This document shows positions 35,554 through 46,927 of a DNA stretch of 64,000 bases, in pieces (within the stretch, counting starts at the first letter, position 1; each line of letters begins with the position of its first letter). The stretch comes from Platycnemis pennipes (Eukaryota; Arthropoda; Insecta; Odonata; Platycnemididae). The notes beneath the pieces were generated by a model. The model was not told the origin of the DNA, searched no databases, and saw nothing but the letters and a program-made list of their open reading frames with translations. Location: contig OW121848.1 in the NCBI GenBank assembly GCA_933228895.1, forward strand, positions 137,162,615 to 137,226,614. Reading direction: 5' to 3'. The translations under genes were made by a program, and so were the position numbers.

Positions 35554-37402
35554 GGGTTTTAAGGTGCTCAAAAAGCCGGGGTTAAGGAGGAACCATCATT
35601 TTAGGCATGCCCGATAACCTACCCTGATTTTAACATATATTATATTTCATCCCATTCCCTATCGAATGGTGTAAAAATATTGCTATGTCATTGGCCATTT
35701 AAAAAAGATATATAGATTTGAAAATGAAGGTTTTTCACGTTGAAATGCATTGTCCTTATGGGACTACGATTACCTTCCTTCGTGTAAACATTTTTCTCCA
35801 TTTTGGCCCGATAGAATTCGTTAAAAAACTAATAAAACGTGCAGGAGATATTAAAGCACATAATATATTTTTTCAGCTCAGGTCATCGGCCTTTTAACGT
35901 TAGTATTTAAGTTTAAAAAACATACTTCCGGTATTCTTCCGAGCAAGGAGCCGGCAAGCTGCGGTGAATATGGCAACGTTGCTAAGAACTGGGAGGTCTT
36001 TCAATTTAATTACTTTTGTTTAATTTCTGTTTCTTATAATTTTTGTTATTATTATAAATTATTATTATAATTTATACTTTTATATAACTCAATGTAAAGG
36101 CCTTAGTGCTTTTTTGGAGTTAAATAAATATATAAAATATGAAATAGGGTATAGACGTTAAGCAGACGACTTGAATTTTAATCTTCATAATGCCTATGTA
36201 TATGGAATATGTATGAGGCCGTACTCATAGTAAATGTTCCCAACGTCTTTGGTGAAATTGATTACTTTCCCCATAATACGTTGGTAACTTTTTTACGGCT
36301 GCCAACTAGCGTCAATTCAGACCCATATATTCAGAGCTTAATAGCACCACTTCTCTATCGATCTCATTTGCGAAAGACGTCTTTCTCCATGTAAATATAT
36401 CTGTAAACTGTAATGTAAATGCATTTGTACATGTACGTACATATTCATGCAATCACGTGTTTAGCATTTCGACCAGATTCAGATAAGACATAAGAGTCTG
36501 CTGTCTCCTAAAACCGGAGAATGAATAATCGACGAACGGTCGTCACATGAAATCGGTTATCAGGCAGTCGAAAAAACTTAGAATAGTAGAAAGCCCTGAA
36601 AATATCTAAACTTTTCATTAAGGTACCTTGCCATCAGCAAGAATAGGAAGCAAACCTGTGCATGAACCTCAATGTTAAAATTAGAATGCATAATTGGACC
36701 GTACGAGTTCAGATACTTATACATTAATAGTAGAGCAAGCATAATTATTATCCCGTCTTTTATTCGAGTAAGTACATCGCATGCGTAAGGTTTACAATTT
36801 GTATACACTGTCCTTTTATCATTTCCTCTTCAGTATGTCATTTTTCAATAATCTCAGAAGGTAAAGTTTGCCTCAGACATTGATTTCGGACTCGAAAGAA
36901 AGTTGACGAATTTCATAATTCAGTTATTTGATCATTTTAGGTCACCTTTGAATACAAATTAACAATAGCAATAATATTTATTGGACATTGGCCAGATTAA
37001 ATCGGAGTACTAGCTCAACCCGGCCACTCTTCGCTGTGGATCAGTCTGATATGAAATTAATGGGAAAGTAAATAAAAGTATTTCAGCAAGCATAGTTGAA
37101 CCGAGAAAACATCATTCAATTCAATACCCTGCCTTTGATGTGACATGACTTGACTTCAATTCCCTGACTTTGATGTGAAAGCGGTTAATAATTAATGGTC
37201 AGAAAGGATGCACAGGGATCACAACTCACTAGGCACACACGTACCAGTCATACTGTATCTAATGTAACACAATAAGACGTACCTGCTGTACGGTACAATC
37301 AATACCTTCAGTAAAGTTTCTGGAAGTAACAGATTACATAAGGGCTCCACTTAAAATGAGTACTTTGGTAATAATAAGAGAGACAACAATTAGCAAAATA
37401 TT
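35554..37402. other. AT-rich spacer downstream of the transposase relic
   Basis: No gene recognised. An imperfect local duplication containing CCTTTGATGTGA or ACTTTGATGTGA lies at about 37120-37180. The 3' end of the Mutator-like element must lie somewhere here, but I could not identify its terminal repeat. Confidence 0.3.
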
Positions 37403-40400
37403 TCATATATTACAAAATATATCAACAAGAGCTTCACATTGTTTTTTATTATTGAATTTTGTCACATTGTTACAAATAAAACCGTTATGAAGGCCCTCAA
37501 CACCTTCACTAGTGTATAGTACCTCTTTTAATTTTGATAAACTAAGTCCATGGTCACCTATTCTGCTTATCAAATATTGCGATATGCCCTTTCCCCGCAA
37601 TGGCTGTAACGTAGCAATAAGCGTCTTTCTCCACTTCAAGAAGTCCTGTCCTTTGACAAAGGAATGAAGGGATAAGCTTGATTTCTGAATCATACCTATG
37701 GAAACTTCTGACCTTGACATTAGCATGGAAAGACAAAGAGCGTCATTTAGTGCATTGTGCAGTGCTTCAGAAAAGAATCCCCAAGTAATTCTTTTACCAG
37801 AAGTTCCTGTTGATAAGATTTTCTACCCGATATATTTTTTTTTGAAAATTGGTAAGCTGCCTGCAAAACCTGCCACAACAGATGAGAATTCTTCCACCAG
37901 CTCCCATTTCTGCGTTGCAGCAACAAGCATGCGGGCATCAAAATGCACATTGTGGCCGACCAATAAAGCCTTTTTGCTGGTCTTGGCTGCCCCCAAAAAC
38001 AATTTAAGGCCCTCACATGCAGTGAAAGATTTGACTTCCTGGCCCTTAAAATACATCTCCCCCCCTAACCATTCTTAGATTGGTTAACTTAGTAATTAGT
38101 TCAGGAATGGGTCCCAGAGGCTTGACGTGAATGGAAACTTTGGATGTTCCCACTGCACTAATTTGTATTTTTTCACAGTTGCTGCTTAACCCAGTGGTTT
38201 CCACATCAAAATACCATAAATTAAATTCCTCATCAACGGGGGAAAGAACTTTGAGTTCGACAGGGAGATCATTAATATGAAGAGCCTTCCCACTTCTGTA
38301 TGTTTCTCATTCTCTTGCCTCCCTGGAATTAATTTTATTGAAATGATTCAGGCTCTTGAAAAGCCTCCGTTTAAACTCTAGTGTTTGTCTTTTCTCTACC
38401 ATGGTTTTTCTTTTCAGGGCTAGCCTATTCCGATATTTAATTGTGTTAGATCCAGGCGACATAGGTAGACATTTTTTAACATCCACTACATATCCTACAC
38501 CCATATTTTTTGGCACACTGCTGCTGCTACCCTGATTCTGATGAACCATAATGCCTCGATTTTGTAGCTTTGGTAGCTACAACAGCATTAAGAAGCTCTC
38601 ATTACCCTGAGTAGATCCACAAGAAGCCAAATCATTTGCTATATTGGCAAATTTCCCCAACACTTTAGTAAGGCTAGCATGCAATGCATTTCCTTCCCAA
38701 CCCATTCCCCTTGTTAGTTCCCCATGACTGTATGTATTTGGATTTTTTACAAAACCACACCAAGACCCACATTCATCATGAACATCAAAACAATGAGGGA
38801 CAATATTCATGATGCATTTCCTGAGTTGCAGTGGTTTCCCTCTGTTTTGATGTAAAGCGTACCCGAAACAACGCTGTAAGACTTGATCACAGTGGATGTT
38901 AAACATTTATGATTGGCTCTAAGACCATGCAATGCATTACCCAGATTTTTCTTGGCATGGTTAATGTCCGAAAGCTTTTCAACATTTCCTACTTCTCTTC
39001 TTATTTTGACAATAGTTGAGGAATCATCATCACCAATTATAGTTCCCACATTAACTTGAGCTGCCTTCATTGTAGTACTGCTGGTTAACAACTCTACAGC
39101 AAGATCTGCCTCCATTGCCTTGGCACTATAAGACCAATTCCTGCGACATTCATGGTCAGAATTGGAATAGGAACAATCTTTGCAGGAAATATTTCTGGTT
39201 GCAAAGGATAAAACTTTCTTTCAATGGAGTCCAATCAAGCATCCATGCCCTGTCAGGCTTGAATAACTTTTACAATTTCCTCTTCTCTGCCATCCCATGT
39301 CATAAGAGACAACTATGGGTGCTGCATCAGTTGTTGAGGTAGTAGAACTTGTGACACTGTAACAATTAAAAAATGTAATTTATTGCACTTGATGTATAAC
39401 AGATTGCATAGCCACCATCCTTCCTGAAGGAATTGGTGAAATATATACAAACCTAAATTAGCAAAAATTAAGCACTCAACAAAGTAGGACACCATTTTTA
39501 CAAATAACATGACCAACTTACTATAACTAAAAATAATTATCACTTACATTTGAATGTAAGTATGCGATATTCATATTCTATTTATCAACATATGGGCTAT
39601 TCCGTGAAAATATGGACACCACATTGAATTTCAAAACTCCAGCAATTGTTATTGTCTTTTAATTTTTCTGTTATGTATGATAGTAAACTAGGATGTAGGA
39701 TATGAAATCATCAGCCTCACATATGTATGCATTCTACAAAGAAGTATGAACTTGAGGAAATATAAAAATTAAAGAATGTACTTACTTATCTTCATGCACA
39801 TTTTCCACATAGACTATCGGTGTAGCTAAATCTCCCAACTCCACCGAACACCCTACCATATGAAACAATACCTCAGTTAAGTGAAATGATAAGTAACGGC
39901 TAAATTACAACAAAGCTCAAGAAAAATGTTATAAGTACCTATCCCTTGGGCTGCATCATGTTCTAACGTATTTCCTAGGATAGAGGATTCCAGGCACTCT
40001 TGTTAGCAACTGCAAAGCAGTGATCAAAAAAGCAACCAGCTCTTGTTAGTTGCTTTTTGATCACTGTTCCAATTATACGTCCATTTCTCTTTAGAAGACT
40101 CTCATGCACAGCAGGAATATTGAGGCAGGTCAAAAATGCATTAACATGAGGTAGGGCCAATACCAGCATCAATCATACCTGAGAGAGAATCAAGGTACAT
40201 ATTTTATTTATCAAACACAACTCCAATCGTCATAGCTTTCAGTGAAAAAGGGAAACAATTCTTACCTAATGCACCTTTAAATTGATGTCGTATGTCATAA
40301 GACTCGTCCCAGGATTGGGATGACATTTAGAAGATAACACATCTTTCTTCAAGTCACATTTTCGGCACCGTACAGTCCATTAACTTGCAAGGCCGATCAT

Positions 40401-40496
40401 GCTCTCTTTCAGTATGTCAAGCAGCGATAAAACATTTTCGCAACCAGAACAAACTAATTGATTCGCAAGGTACCTCAAATCAACTATTCTGCTTCC
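37403..40496 (-). pseudogene. Mutator-like transposase fused to a DEDDh exonuclease, decayed, four exons
   Basis: Minus-strand exons are inferred at 40496-40266, 40178-39939, 39852-39786 and 39356-37403; each junction restores a family-like frame. Exon 1 gives SRIVDLRYLANQL with two CxxC pairs (CSGC, CRKC). Exon 2 begins within ALGMIDAGIGPT, then HVNAFLTCLNIPAVHESLLK. Exon 4 carries the DDE-type core: VSYDMGWQRRG with the first Asp at 39299-39301, SLTGHGCLIGLH, AKAMEADLAVELL, IGDDDSSTIVKIRREV (Asp run 39024-39032) and DINHAKKNLGNAL. After GSTQGNES and SRHYGSSES comes a basic linker. Then come the exonuclease motifs: FDVETTG (38190-38210), GHNVHFDARML (His 37952, Asp 37937) and HNALNDA (37742-37759). 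Breaks include in-frame stops after GLH, GLAS and REARE, a G7 frameshift near 38062, and frameshifts near 38545, 38890, 40152 and 37823. The family (Mutator-like transposase domain of animals) is recognised from motif order. It is a transposon protein, not a host gene, and cannot be functional here. Confidence 0.82.
40018..40066. repeat. Hairpin inside the transposase exon 2
   Basis: CAGTGATCAAAAAAGCAAC (40018-40036) and its complement GTTGCTTTTTGATCACTG (40049-40066) differ by one A and flank a 12-base loop. The loop and the left flank share CTCTTGTTAG. The encoded residues (TVIKK and later FFDHCF) are mirror products of the same bases, which suggests a template-switch insertion during decay. 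Confidence 0.85.
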
Positions 40497-41065
40497 TTAT
40501 ACTGCAGGCAATTCTTCTTCCAAAACCGCAGGCCCAATTTGCAAAATTTTCAAGCATTGAAACCTGGACTTATTAGTGAAGCGACCCTTATGTCGAGTTA
40601 CTTTATCCATTGCAGGAAATGAGCACACGGAAATGTCTTTCAAGATGATTTACCAAAAATGGTATAAAATGATGAAGGTGATTAACAGGTGGACGTGATG
40701 CGTAAATGAAAGGAAAAATGATGAAGAACAGCAAAAAGAAAACGTGAAATAGAAAGCAATGCGCAGATGCTAAAACGAATTACGAAGAAATTAAAAGAAT
40801 ACGTAATAGAGAAATTAATAAACAGAGGAAAAAGGAATTACGACGAAAGTATAAGAAAATTTAATAAAGAAATTAATTAATTAATCAAAAACTCAACCAA
40901 TTTCTAACACTTCGAATTCGCAGTCACGAATCGTAGGAGATCAACACCAACAGGCAGAATGGGCAGCATAGCATTTTTTTACAGCCCGTGACACTGCCGT
41001 CTCACAATCAGTGTTGCCATGCGTTGACTGTTGATATTATTACAAATAACAATAATGCAACAATC
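40497..41065. other. AT-rich region upstream of the transposase relic
   Basis: It may contain the transposon 5' UTR, an upstream exon and the terminal repeat. An acceptor-like GAATTGCCTGCAG reads on the minus strand near 40503. No ATG-bearing exon could be fixed. Confidence 0.3.
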
Positions 41066-41125
41066 CTAGGATTGATTTGACGCAGCTTTCCACTCGATTC
41101 TTCTATCGGCCAACCTTTTCATTGT
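41066..41125 (-). pseudogene. Extreme C terminus of non-LTR family B ORF2
   Basis: The minus strand reads MKRLADRRIEWKAASNQS and a stop (TAG at 41066-41068). This is the usual ending of the family B polyprotein, also seen at 56.74 kb (LADRRIKWRDASNQS). Only the last 18-19 codons are preserved. Confidence 0.75.
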
Positions 41126-43075
41126 GACGTAACTCTTCTGGATTTTATGTTATAAAATTAATAATTCTTCTATATAGCCAAAAATGAAATCTAAAAATCA
41201 TATTGACGAAATAACAGTGACGGCTAGATGCAACACAACCACTGACTTACATAAGGCTCTTAACTTTCATACTTAACAATATTTTCTGAGCAACATAACC
41301 CAATGGAGTATTTGGATTTCTTTGAAAAATTATGAAATGATATATTAATACTAAATTTCCCCGTAAATGATATTTAATTATTCTTATTAATATACCTCAG
41401 GGCGCAGGTTAAAGCTCAGGAAACATCCTAACTTAACGACCAACACGACAACCGTGGCAGAGGCGAAATTCGAAAGCACAATATTGGGGTCACCAGTGCA
41501 TAAATCTCCTGAGGGGGTCAGATCAATGATCTTTCGAGTACACGCGATCGAGTTCTCGTTTTTTTATATATTGCCCTTAGAAGAGCGAAATTATGTTCTT
41601 TTTTTTTTCTTCAAATTTTACCCGTTTCTTCAAGTGCTTTTTCACTACACTACAAGCTACAAGTCTCTTCAAGTCTATTTTTGTTGAGTGATACGCACTG
41701 TATACTAAAATTGCATTTCCGCCTGTATCCTGCGCTACGAGCTATTGCAAAGGCTGGCAGTGTGAGATAGATTACCAGCCGTGAAAATAACGTCAAAATG
41801 AACGGATCAATAGGGAAATGTGCCACTTTTTTCATAAATATGTAGCTTTCTTGACTTGACGTCGAGGATGGTGCGTGATGAAAACAAATTTTTGCTCCTT
41901 TCGATGCAACGGTTGGCCCCATCTTATTTTGACACTTCTGTCTGTCCACCTTGAGTCGCAAGAGCTATAAATATAACTCCAGTGTGTCTCAAAGTAAATT
42001 AATAGAGTAAGATTGATCAAGCCTTTTGGGTCCCCAGAGATTTGCAAAAGTGCTTCCAAATTTCGAGTGACAGACAAATTTTAAGCGTTCGTAAGGGCTA
42101 CTTTTTTAAAAAGACGAAGAGGAAGTAGAAACCTTTAGGAAATAAGAATACTAAGATCTCTTCTCTGATCTGAGAACTTCATAAAGCTCTGAAATTCGAT
42201 AATTGCAAGGAATGCAGATTGATAGAGAGAGAATATCCATTTAATCTTTCGAAGAAGTCATAATCATGGTACATATTCTGCTAATTTAATTGGAGTACAT
42301 GGCAGCCTAAACTTTTAAATACTATTTCCCGTATTTTCCGTTTTAGCTCTTCGCATCTTATATAGATCATTCCAGACAGCTTGAAGGTCTTAATTAGAAA
42401 TCAAATCTTTTAAGTAAATTTGTAGGGCATCTGTTCTGCGATATTTCTGGAAATATTTTGAGGACTCATATTACTTTTGAATCGAGAGAGGGAAAAAGAT
42501 GAGAATGCTTGTCGTATGGATCGTAAAACATCTTTACCCCCGCAAACTATATCTAAGAGATAATAATAGGAGACATAACAGGATTGGTGGGAGCGCAATT
42601 GGAAGCCTAGATTTAAGTACATCTAGAAAAAGTTGATCCTGCTTATGCAAGTACACTATTGTTAAACAATGTGAGAAACACCGAAGATAACTTAAGCTTA
42701 ATGGCTTTTTGTTATTATTCCTTCTTAGTTTCTAATAATTTCGTTGCATGTAGGTGCCAGGTGTACACCTAACTAACACAGTTTATTTCATTATCAAGTT
42801 ACATATCTTTTAGTGTAGGTATACATGATGTTGATTTGCTTTTTCCACATATCCTCGAGGCGACTTGCGGAGTACTCCGGAATTTTGGAAGATATGACTA
42901 TGAATACGCAAGCAACTCCTTCATGGGCATTAACAATGTCGTCAGTTTTTATCAGCTGAAGCTCTGAAGCACATTTTCTCACCAAGTCAACCTCTTGCAA
43001 TGTGGCCACAAGCGGCGACAAGGGAAACCATTACCAGCCTCTCTTCTGAGTAAAGAGCACAAGCCACAAGCGACA
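41126..43075. other. AT-rich spacer
   Basis: No gene recognised. Confidence 0.35.
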
Positions 43076-43079
43076 CTTG

Positions 43080-43720
43080 GTGCGTCCAGGTCTTCACCTG
43101 CAGCCACTTAAGAAGTTGATGGTGACTCACTCAAAGCGACGGCGTTCCCCACCGGGAGCCCCAAATGGTTCAAACACGCTGAATGCACACACATCTTTCA
43201 TTTTCCACCGCACAGTCTCACATCGGGTTTTGATGGGAATCGCATATTTAAGTCACCTCGGCGAAGGTAACGCCCCGACGAAAAATCGACGGAGGAGGAG
43301 ATCTGCATTCGTGCGTTTCTCGTTCCTCGCCTCCGACCCTCTTTCGCTCGCCTCCATGACCAAGGGTAGGCTCAAATGCGATGGCTGGGGGGAGGCGTTG
43401 GCGCGACCTTTCGCCCTTTCCCATTACTCGCTGCCGTACCGCTTGAGAGCATCTCCCGCAAGAAATTCCCGCGATGCACCTCTCTCGCCCTCTTGCGGGA
43501 TGCGAAAACTACTTCCTCCTTCGTCGTCTCGCCTTTCTCCTCTCGTCGAGCCACAAACCATTAAACCTTCACCCCCCCCTCCTCCACCTCTGCATCCATT
43601 GAAGCCCGACCTCCATTCCACTTCCTGCATCCATTCCCAGCATCCTCCTCTCCCCTCCTCCTAAAGCTTCCGACCACGTGCCGAATTCCGTTCGCACATT
43701 TTCCCACCCTTTTTAGCATG
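43080..43720. other. GC-rich island, CT-skewed
   Basis: The plus strand is CT-rich with frequent CpG. A plus-strand frame of 195 codons spans most of it, rich in Ser, Pro, Arg and Leu, without recognisable domains. The minus-strand frames are also open. I regard it as compositional. Confidence 0.3.
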
Positions 43721-45019
43721 CGATAACGATTTATTTTTTACCCATACTTGGTTTAGCGGGGTAAAATTTTTCTACGCCAACACCACCATCTCTAAGAGAC
43801 TCCACCTAGGCATGAGGTAAGAGGCGTTACGATGCGAAAGTATTTATCAGTTTTTTTTTATCTGGGGCAGAAATCAAATTGTATAAAGTTCTTTCCAACG
43901 AAACCGTCAGGTATTCACCCCTTTTTCACTTATGTCATGGTCCATTCAAGGGAAGGAAAGTTATGGTGACATTCTCAGCGACTGAAAATAATTTTTCTCG
44001 CGTGAACATAATGTTCATAACTCAAGCACATTTCACCTTGACGATTCTCTTAAATACACACTAAAAGTCTTAGTTTTTCACAAAAACCAACCGCAAATGG
44101 CAATTATTTGGCTTAACGAACATGCATAAAATAACGGGAAAGAATATTAAAACACTGAATAATTTTGATAATCTGTGAACATGGTAATTTTTTTGCTGTA
44201 GTTAGGGAAGGGATTAAGGGAAATTATCTCCCGATTTTTAATCTTAGTCCTGCCATAGGAAATGAATAAATCCTAAAGTTTGGCAAAGTAGAATAAAATC
44301 AATTAGACAAGTAATGGAGTCAAGATAGCTGGGCAAAACACTAATCGAGTATCTCAGGCCTTGCTTTATAGTATTTATCAGTGAAATTTCAACTGAAAAA
44401 AAGTTCCGAGAAGAGCGCCAAAAATATTATCGAGAGAATCCTATTTTGCGTACCTACTAGTTGGCCATACTCTTTCTCTCTCTTTCTCTCTTCCCATATA
44501 TTTTAGGTATTCAAGGAATTCTTAAAAGGTTCTAGACATGTTCCTAGCGTGAATAGACTCAATTATCTATTTCAAGGTCGCCCAGCGTACCGCCATCCTC
44601 CCACTCACTGCTCCCACTCCACGGCGACTAATGACTGTTCCACAATTCCAACCCTTCCATTCCCCACGCTGTCAATTTACTAATTAGCATGTTACTTCCC
44701 TCCCATCCTCGACCTACCTCCACTTCCGCTCCATCCACGCACTGCAGTGCTCTTCGTGAATAGCAAAAGGGGCGAGTACCAGTTTAAAAATATATGTAGG
44801 TGAACTAAATACTCCCACTTACATGCGCCACTAACAGGAAAAAATAGAAACACCACATTTTATTCTGACATGGGACTCATACTGCTTTTTAAGGGTTGAT
44901 AATGCCCAAAAAAAAGTCTGAGTAGAGTGGTAAGACAATGCAAAAATAGATTATTTTACTTTAGCAATTCAAGGCGGTTTAAAAATACGGGCTTGACCTC
45001 GTGGAAAGAACAATAATAA
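43721..45019. other. AT-rich spacer with a (CTTTCT)n stretch
   Basis: Simple CT sequence lies at about 44470-44495. A GC-richer patch lies at 44580-44760. Nothing else recognised. Confidence 0.35.
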
Positions 45020-45116
45020 CAACTTGGTACGTTCCAAACTTGGCTTTGAAATTGATAATGACTAAGAATGTCAAAACCATTGTCGGTAGAAATAAAAGGC
45101 GAAACGTACCAAGTTG
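45020..45116. repeat. Inverted repeat, 14-bp perfect arms
   Basis: CAACTTGGTACGTT (45020-45033) is exactly mirrored by AACGTACCAAGTTG (45103-45116) across a 69-base centre. It may be the ends of a very short foldback element. Confidence 0.8.
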
Positions 45117-45505
45117 TAATTCTACTTCCATTCAAGGCAGCCTCCAAGTGGTTACTTGCAGCAATTGCTGTACTCATGCATAAGAAATTGCCACAGTCCA
45201 ACAAAGTGTGATGCTTTGCGATGCATTTTTAAGACAATTTGATAAATATTTTACGAAAATTATTATTTCTGGGGATAGTCATGAATTAAAACTTTACGAG
45301 TTATTTCGAATCAGGATCAGACAAAGAAATACCTTTCCTCAAAAGATCCCCATAACGAGAGATTTATATCTGCGACCACATGGCTAGCAAAAAAACTACT
45401 CACTTCATCCCACATTGACTCGGATAATGTACCTATAATTTGACTCCCATCAATTGCTTACAATACTATTTTACCATGATACTAAAATAGGCTTTAGGAG
45501 CTTAC

Positions 45506-45547
45506 GGTCTCCATACTGGTACCTAGTCCGGTACCAGTATGGAGACC
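45506..45547. repeat. Perfect 18-bp hairpin
   Basis: GGTCTCCATACTGGTACC and its exact complement GGTACCAGTATGGAGACC surround a 6-base loop (TAGTCC). There is no poly-T tail and no gene nearby. Confidence 0.95.
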
Positions 45548-45879
45548 ACAATCAAGCCACAATCGAGGAAGTAGGAACAACATTAAATTTTCCAAGTGTC
45601 AAGTACAAAATACAAGAACTTGATGGATAAAATGGTGGAAGATAAAAGAATAGAGCGAAAAATACTTTTAAGTTGTCATTAAGAACTACAAACCACAATT
45701 ATTCAACGTATAAGATTTTTATCTGAAACCATACTGTTAAAACAAGCTTATTACTACTTCCTAATCCTTCGGTGGCCACATAGGCATATCGGTGGAGAAT
45801 CGCCCTCTGCTACTCAACATTTTCGTTACTTATGGGGGAATTGTATATGTATGTATGTACAATGCACATCGTACATATC

Positions 45880-46290
45880 ATGTACTTTGTACATGGCCGC
45901 CGGCTGCTGCGCCGCTCACCGCCTGCTATACAGATCCTCCTTCCGCGCTTTTCTCTCCTCTCTCTGCCCAGGATACAACTTCCGGCACCCACCCGACCGC
46001 TCCCCTCGTATCTCCCCTTCTTCGGCACAGTGGGGAGAGGCCGTGATGGGGCAAGTTGCGGGGGTGAAAGGGCACTCACGGTGACGAAATGCTTTCATTT
46101 TTCATGCTTCCGCCCGCCCGCCACCCACGCCGCCGACTGGCGTACCTGTGCCCACACAGAACACTCCAAGGCGCGAAAGTTCACCAAGGGACGTGCTTTC
46201 TCCTCTATCTTTTCTCTAGTTTCCCTCTCCGAACCCTACTGCCTTCCGCCCTCCAGCATCAGAGGAAAAACAACGCTCGGCCTTGAAAAA
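45880..46290. other. GC-rich, CpG-containing island
   Basis: Open frames exist in five of six frames. On the minus strand a short ATG frame near 46098 meets a GTGAGTGCC donor-like site near 46060, but coding character is too weak to call an exon. Confidence 0.3.
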
Positions 46291-46404
46291 TAATTCAGAA
46301 AATATGGTATGTATGCACCATTATGCCAGCGATCATCACTCTCATCGCACGTTCAATTTGTATGCAACGTATTTATATCCCAAAATAACTTTTTCTAGTG
46401 CGCA

Positions 46405-46927
46405 AACGGGGGCGCTTACCAAATTTTTATTGCCGAATCTGATAGAGTTTATAAAATAAAAAGACATGTATTTTTCCGTTTTTTGATCCTTCAATTATTT
46501 CTTGATTTATAAACGGCGAAAAACTGATTTTTTTTAACCCTTTCGGAAAAGTGGGAGTACATGCGGCCTCTTACGTCATCCACTTCGTCCAATCAAAACT
46601 GAGCCCGCGTAGCTACGTCGCCTTATCGCAATGGGGGACACAGCTGACTCTGCCAATGGGAGCGGTTGCGACAGGATCTGTGCGAGCAGACCTTCCGATA
46701 CTCCCCTCCACTCCATTCCCTTCCCCTAAAAGCATTCAAGGATGGGAGGTAAATGACGTCAATGGTCTCAAAGCAGCTTCTTCGGTGGGCGCCACCTTTT
46801 GCTTATTTTAATTTTTGATATATGAGTGAATGGCTCCAGTTAGAATATTAATTTTTTACTAAAATTATTTTTCGTTTCCATTTAACGATTTTGTGTACAA
46901 TATTGCACTTTCGGTTCCTAGTAAACC
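46405..46927 (-). mobile_element. TIR element (MITE-like) copy 3, one end eroded
   Basis: It has the same orientation as copy 2. The left end reads AACGGGGGCGCTTACC. The right end stops at GGTTCCTAGTAAAC, lacking the final CGCCCCCATT. Internal TGACGTCA is at 46754-46761. It is more diverged than copies 1, 2 and 4. Confidence 0.8.

Noticed and set aside
35940..41050. Terminal inverted repeats of the Mutator-like element (ATGGCAACGTTGC near 35970 versus GTGTTGCCATGCGTTG near 41015)
   Set aside because: The resemblance is about a dozen bases with mismatches and the surrounding bases do not pair; boundaries remain unknown.
43077..43664. 195-codon plus-strand frame
   Set aside because: CT-rich composition leaves several frames open together; no motif, splice signal or biased codon use supports it.
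46060..46098. Minus-strand first exon with a GTGAGT donor
   Set aside because: Only 11 codons, AT-rich codon use, no upstream stop in frame close by; indistinguishable from chance.
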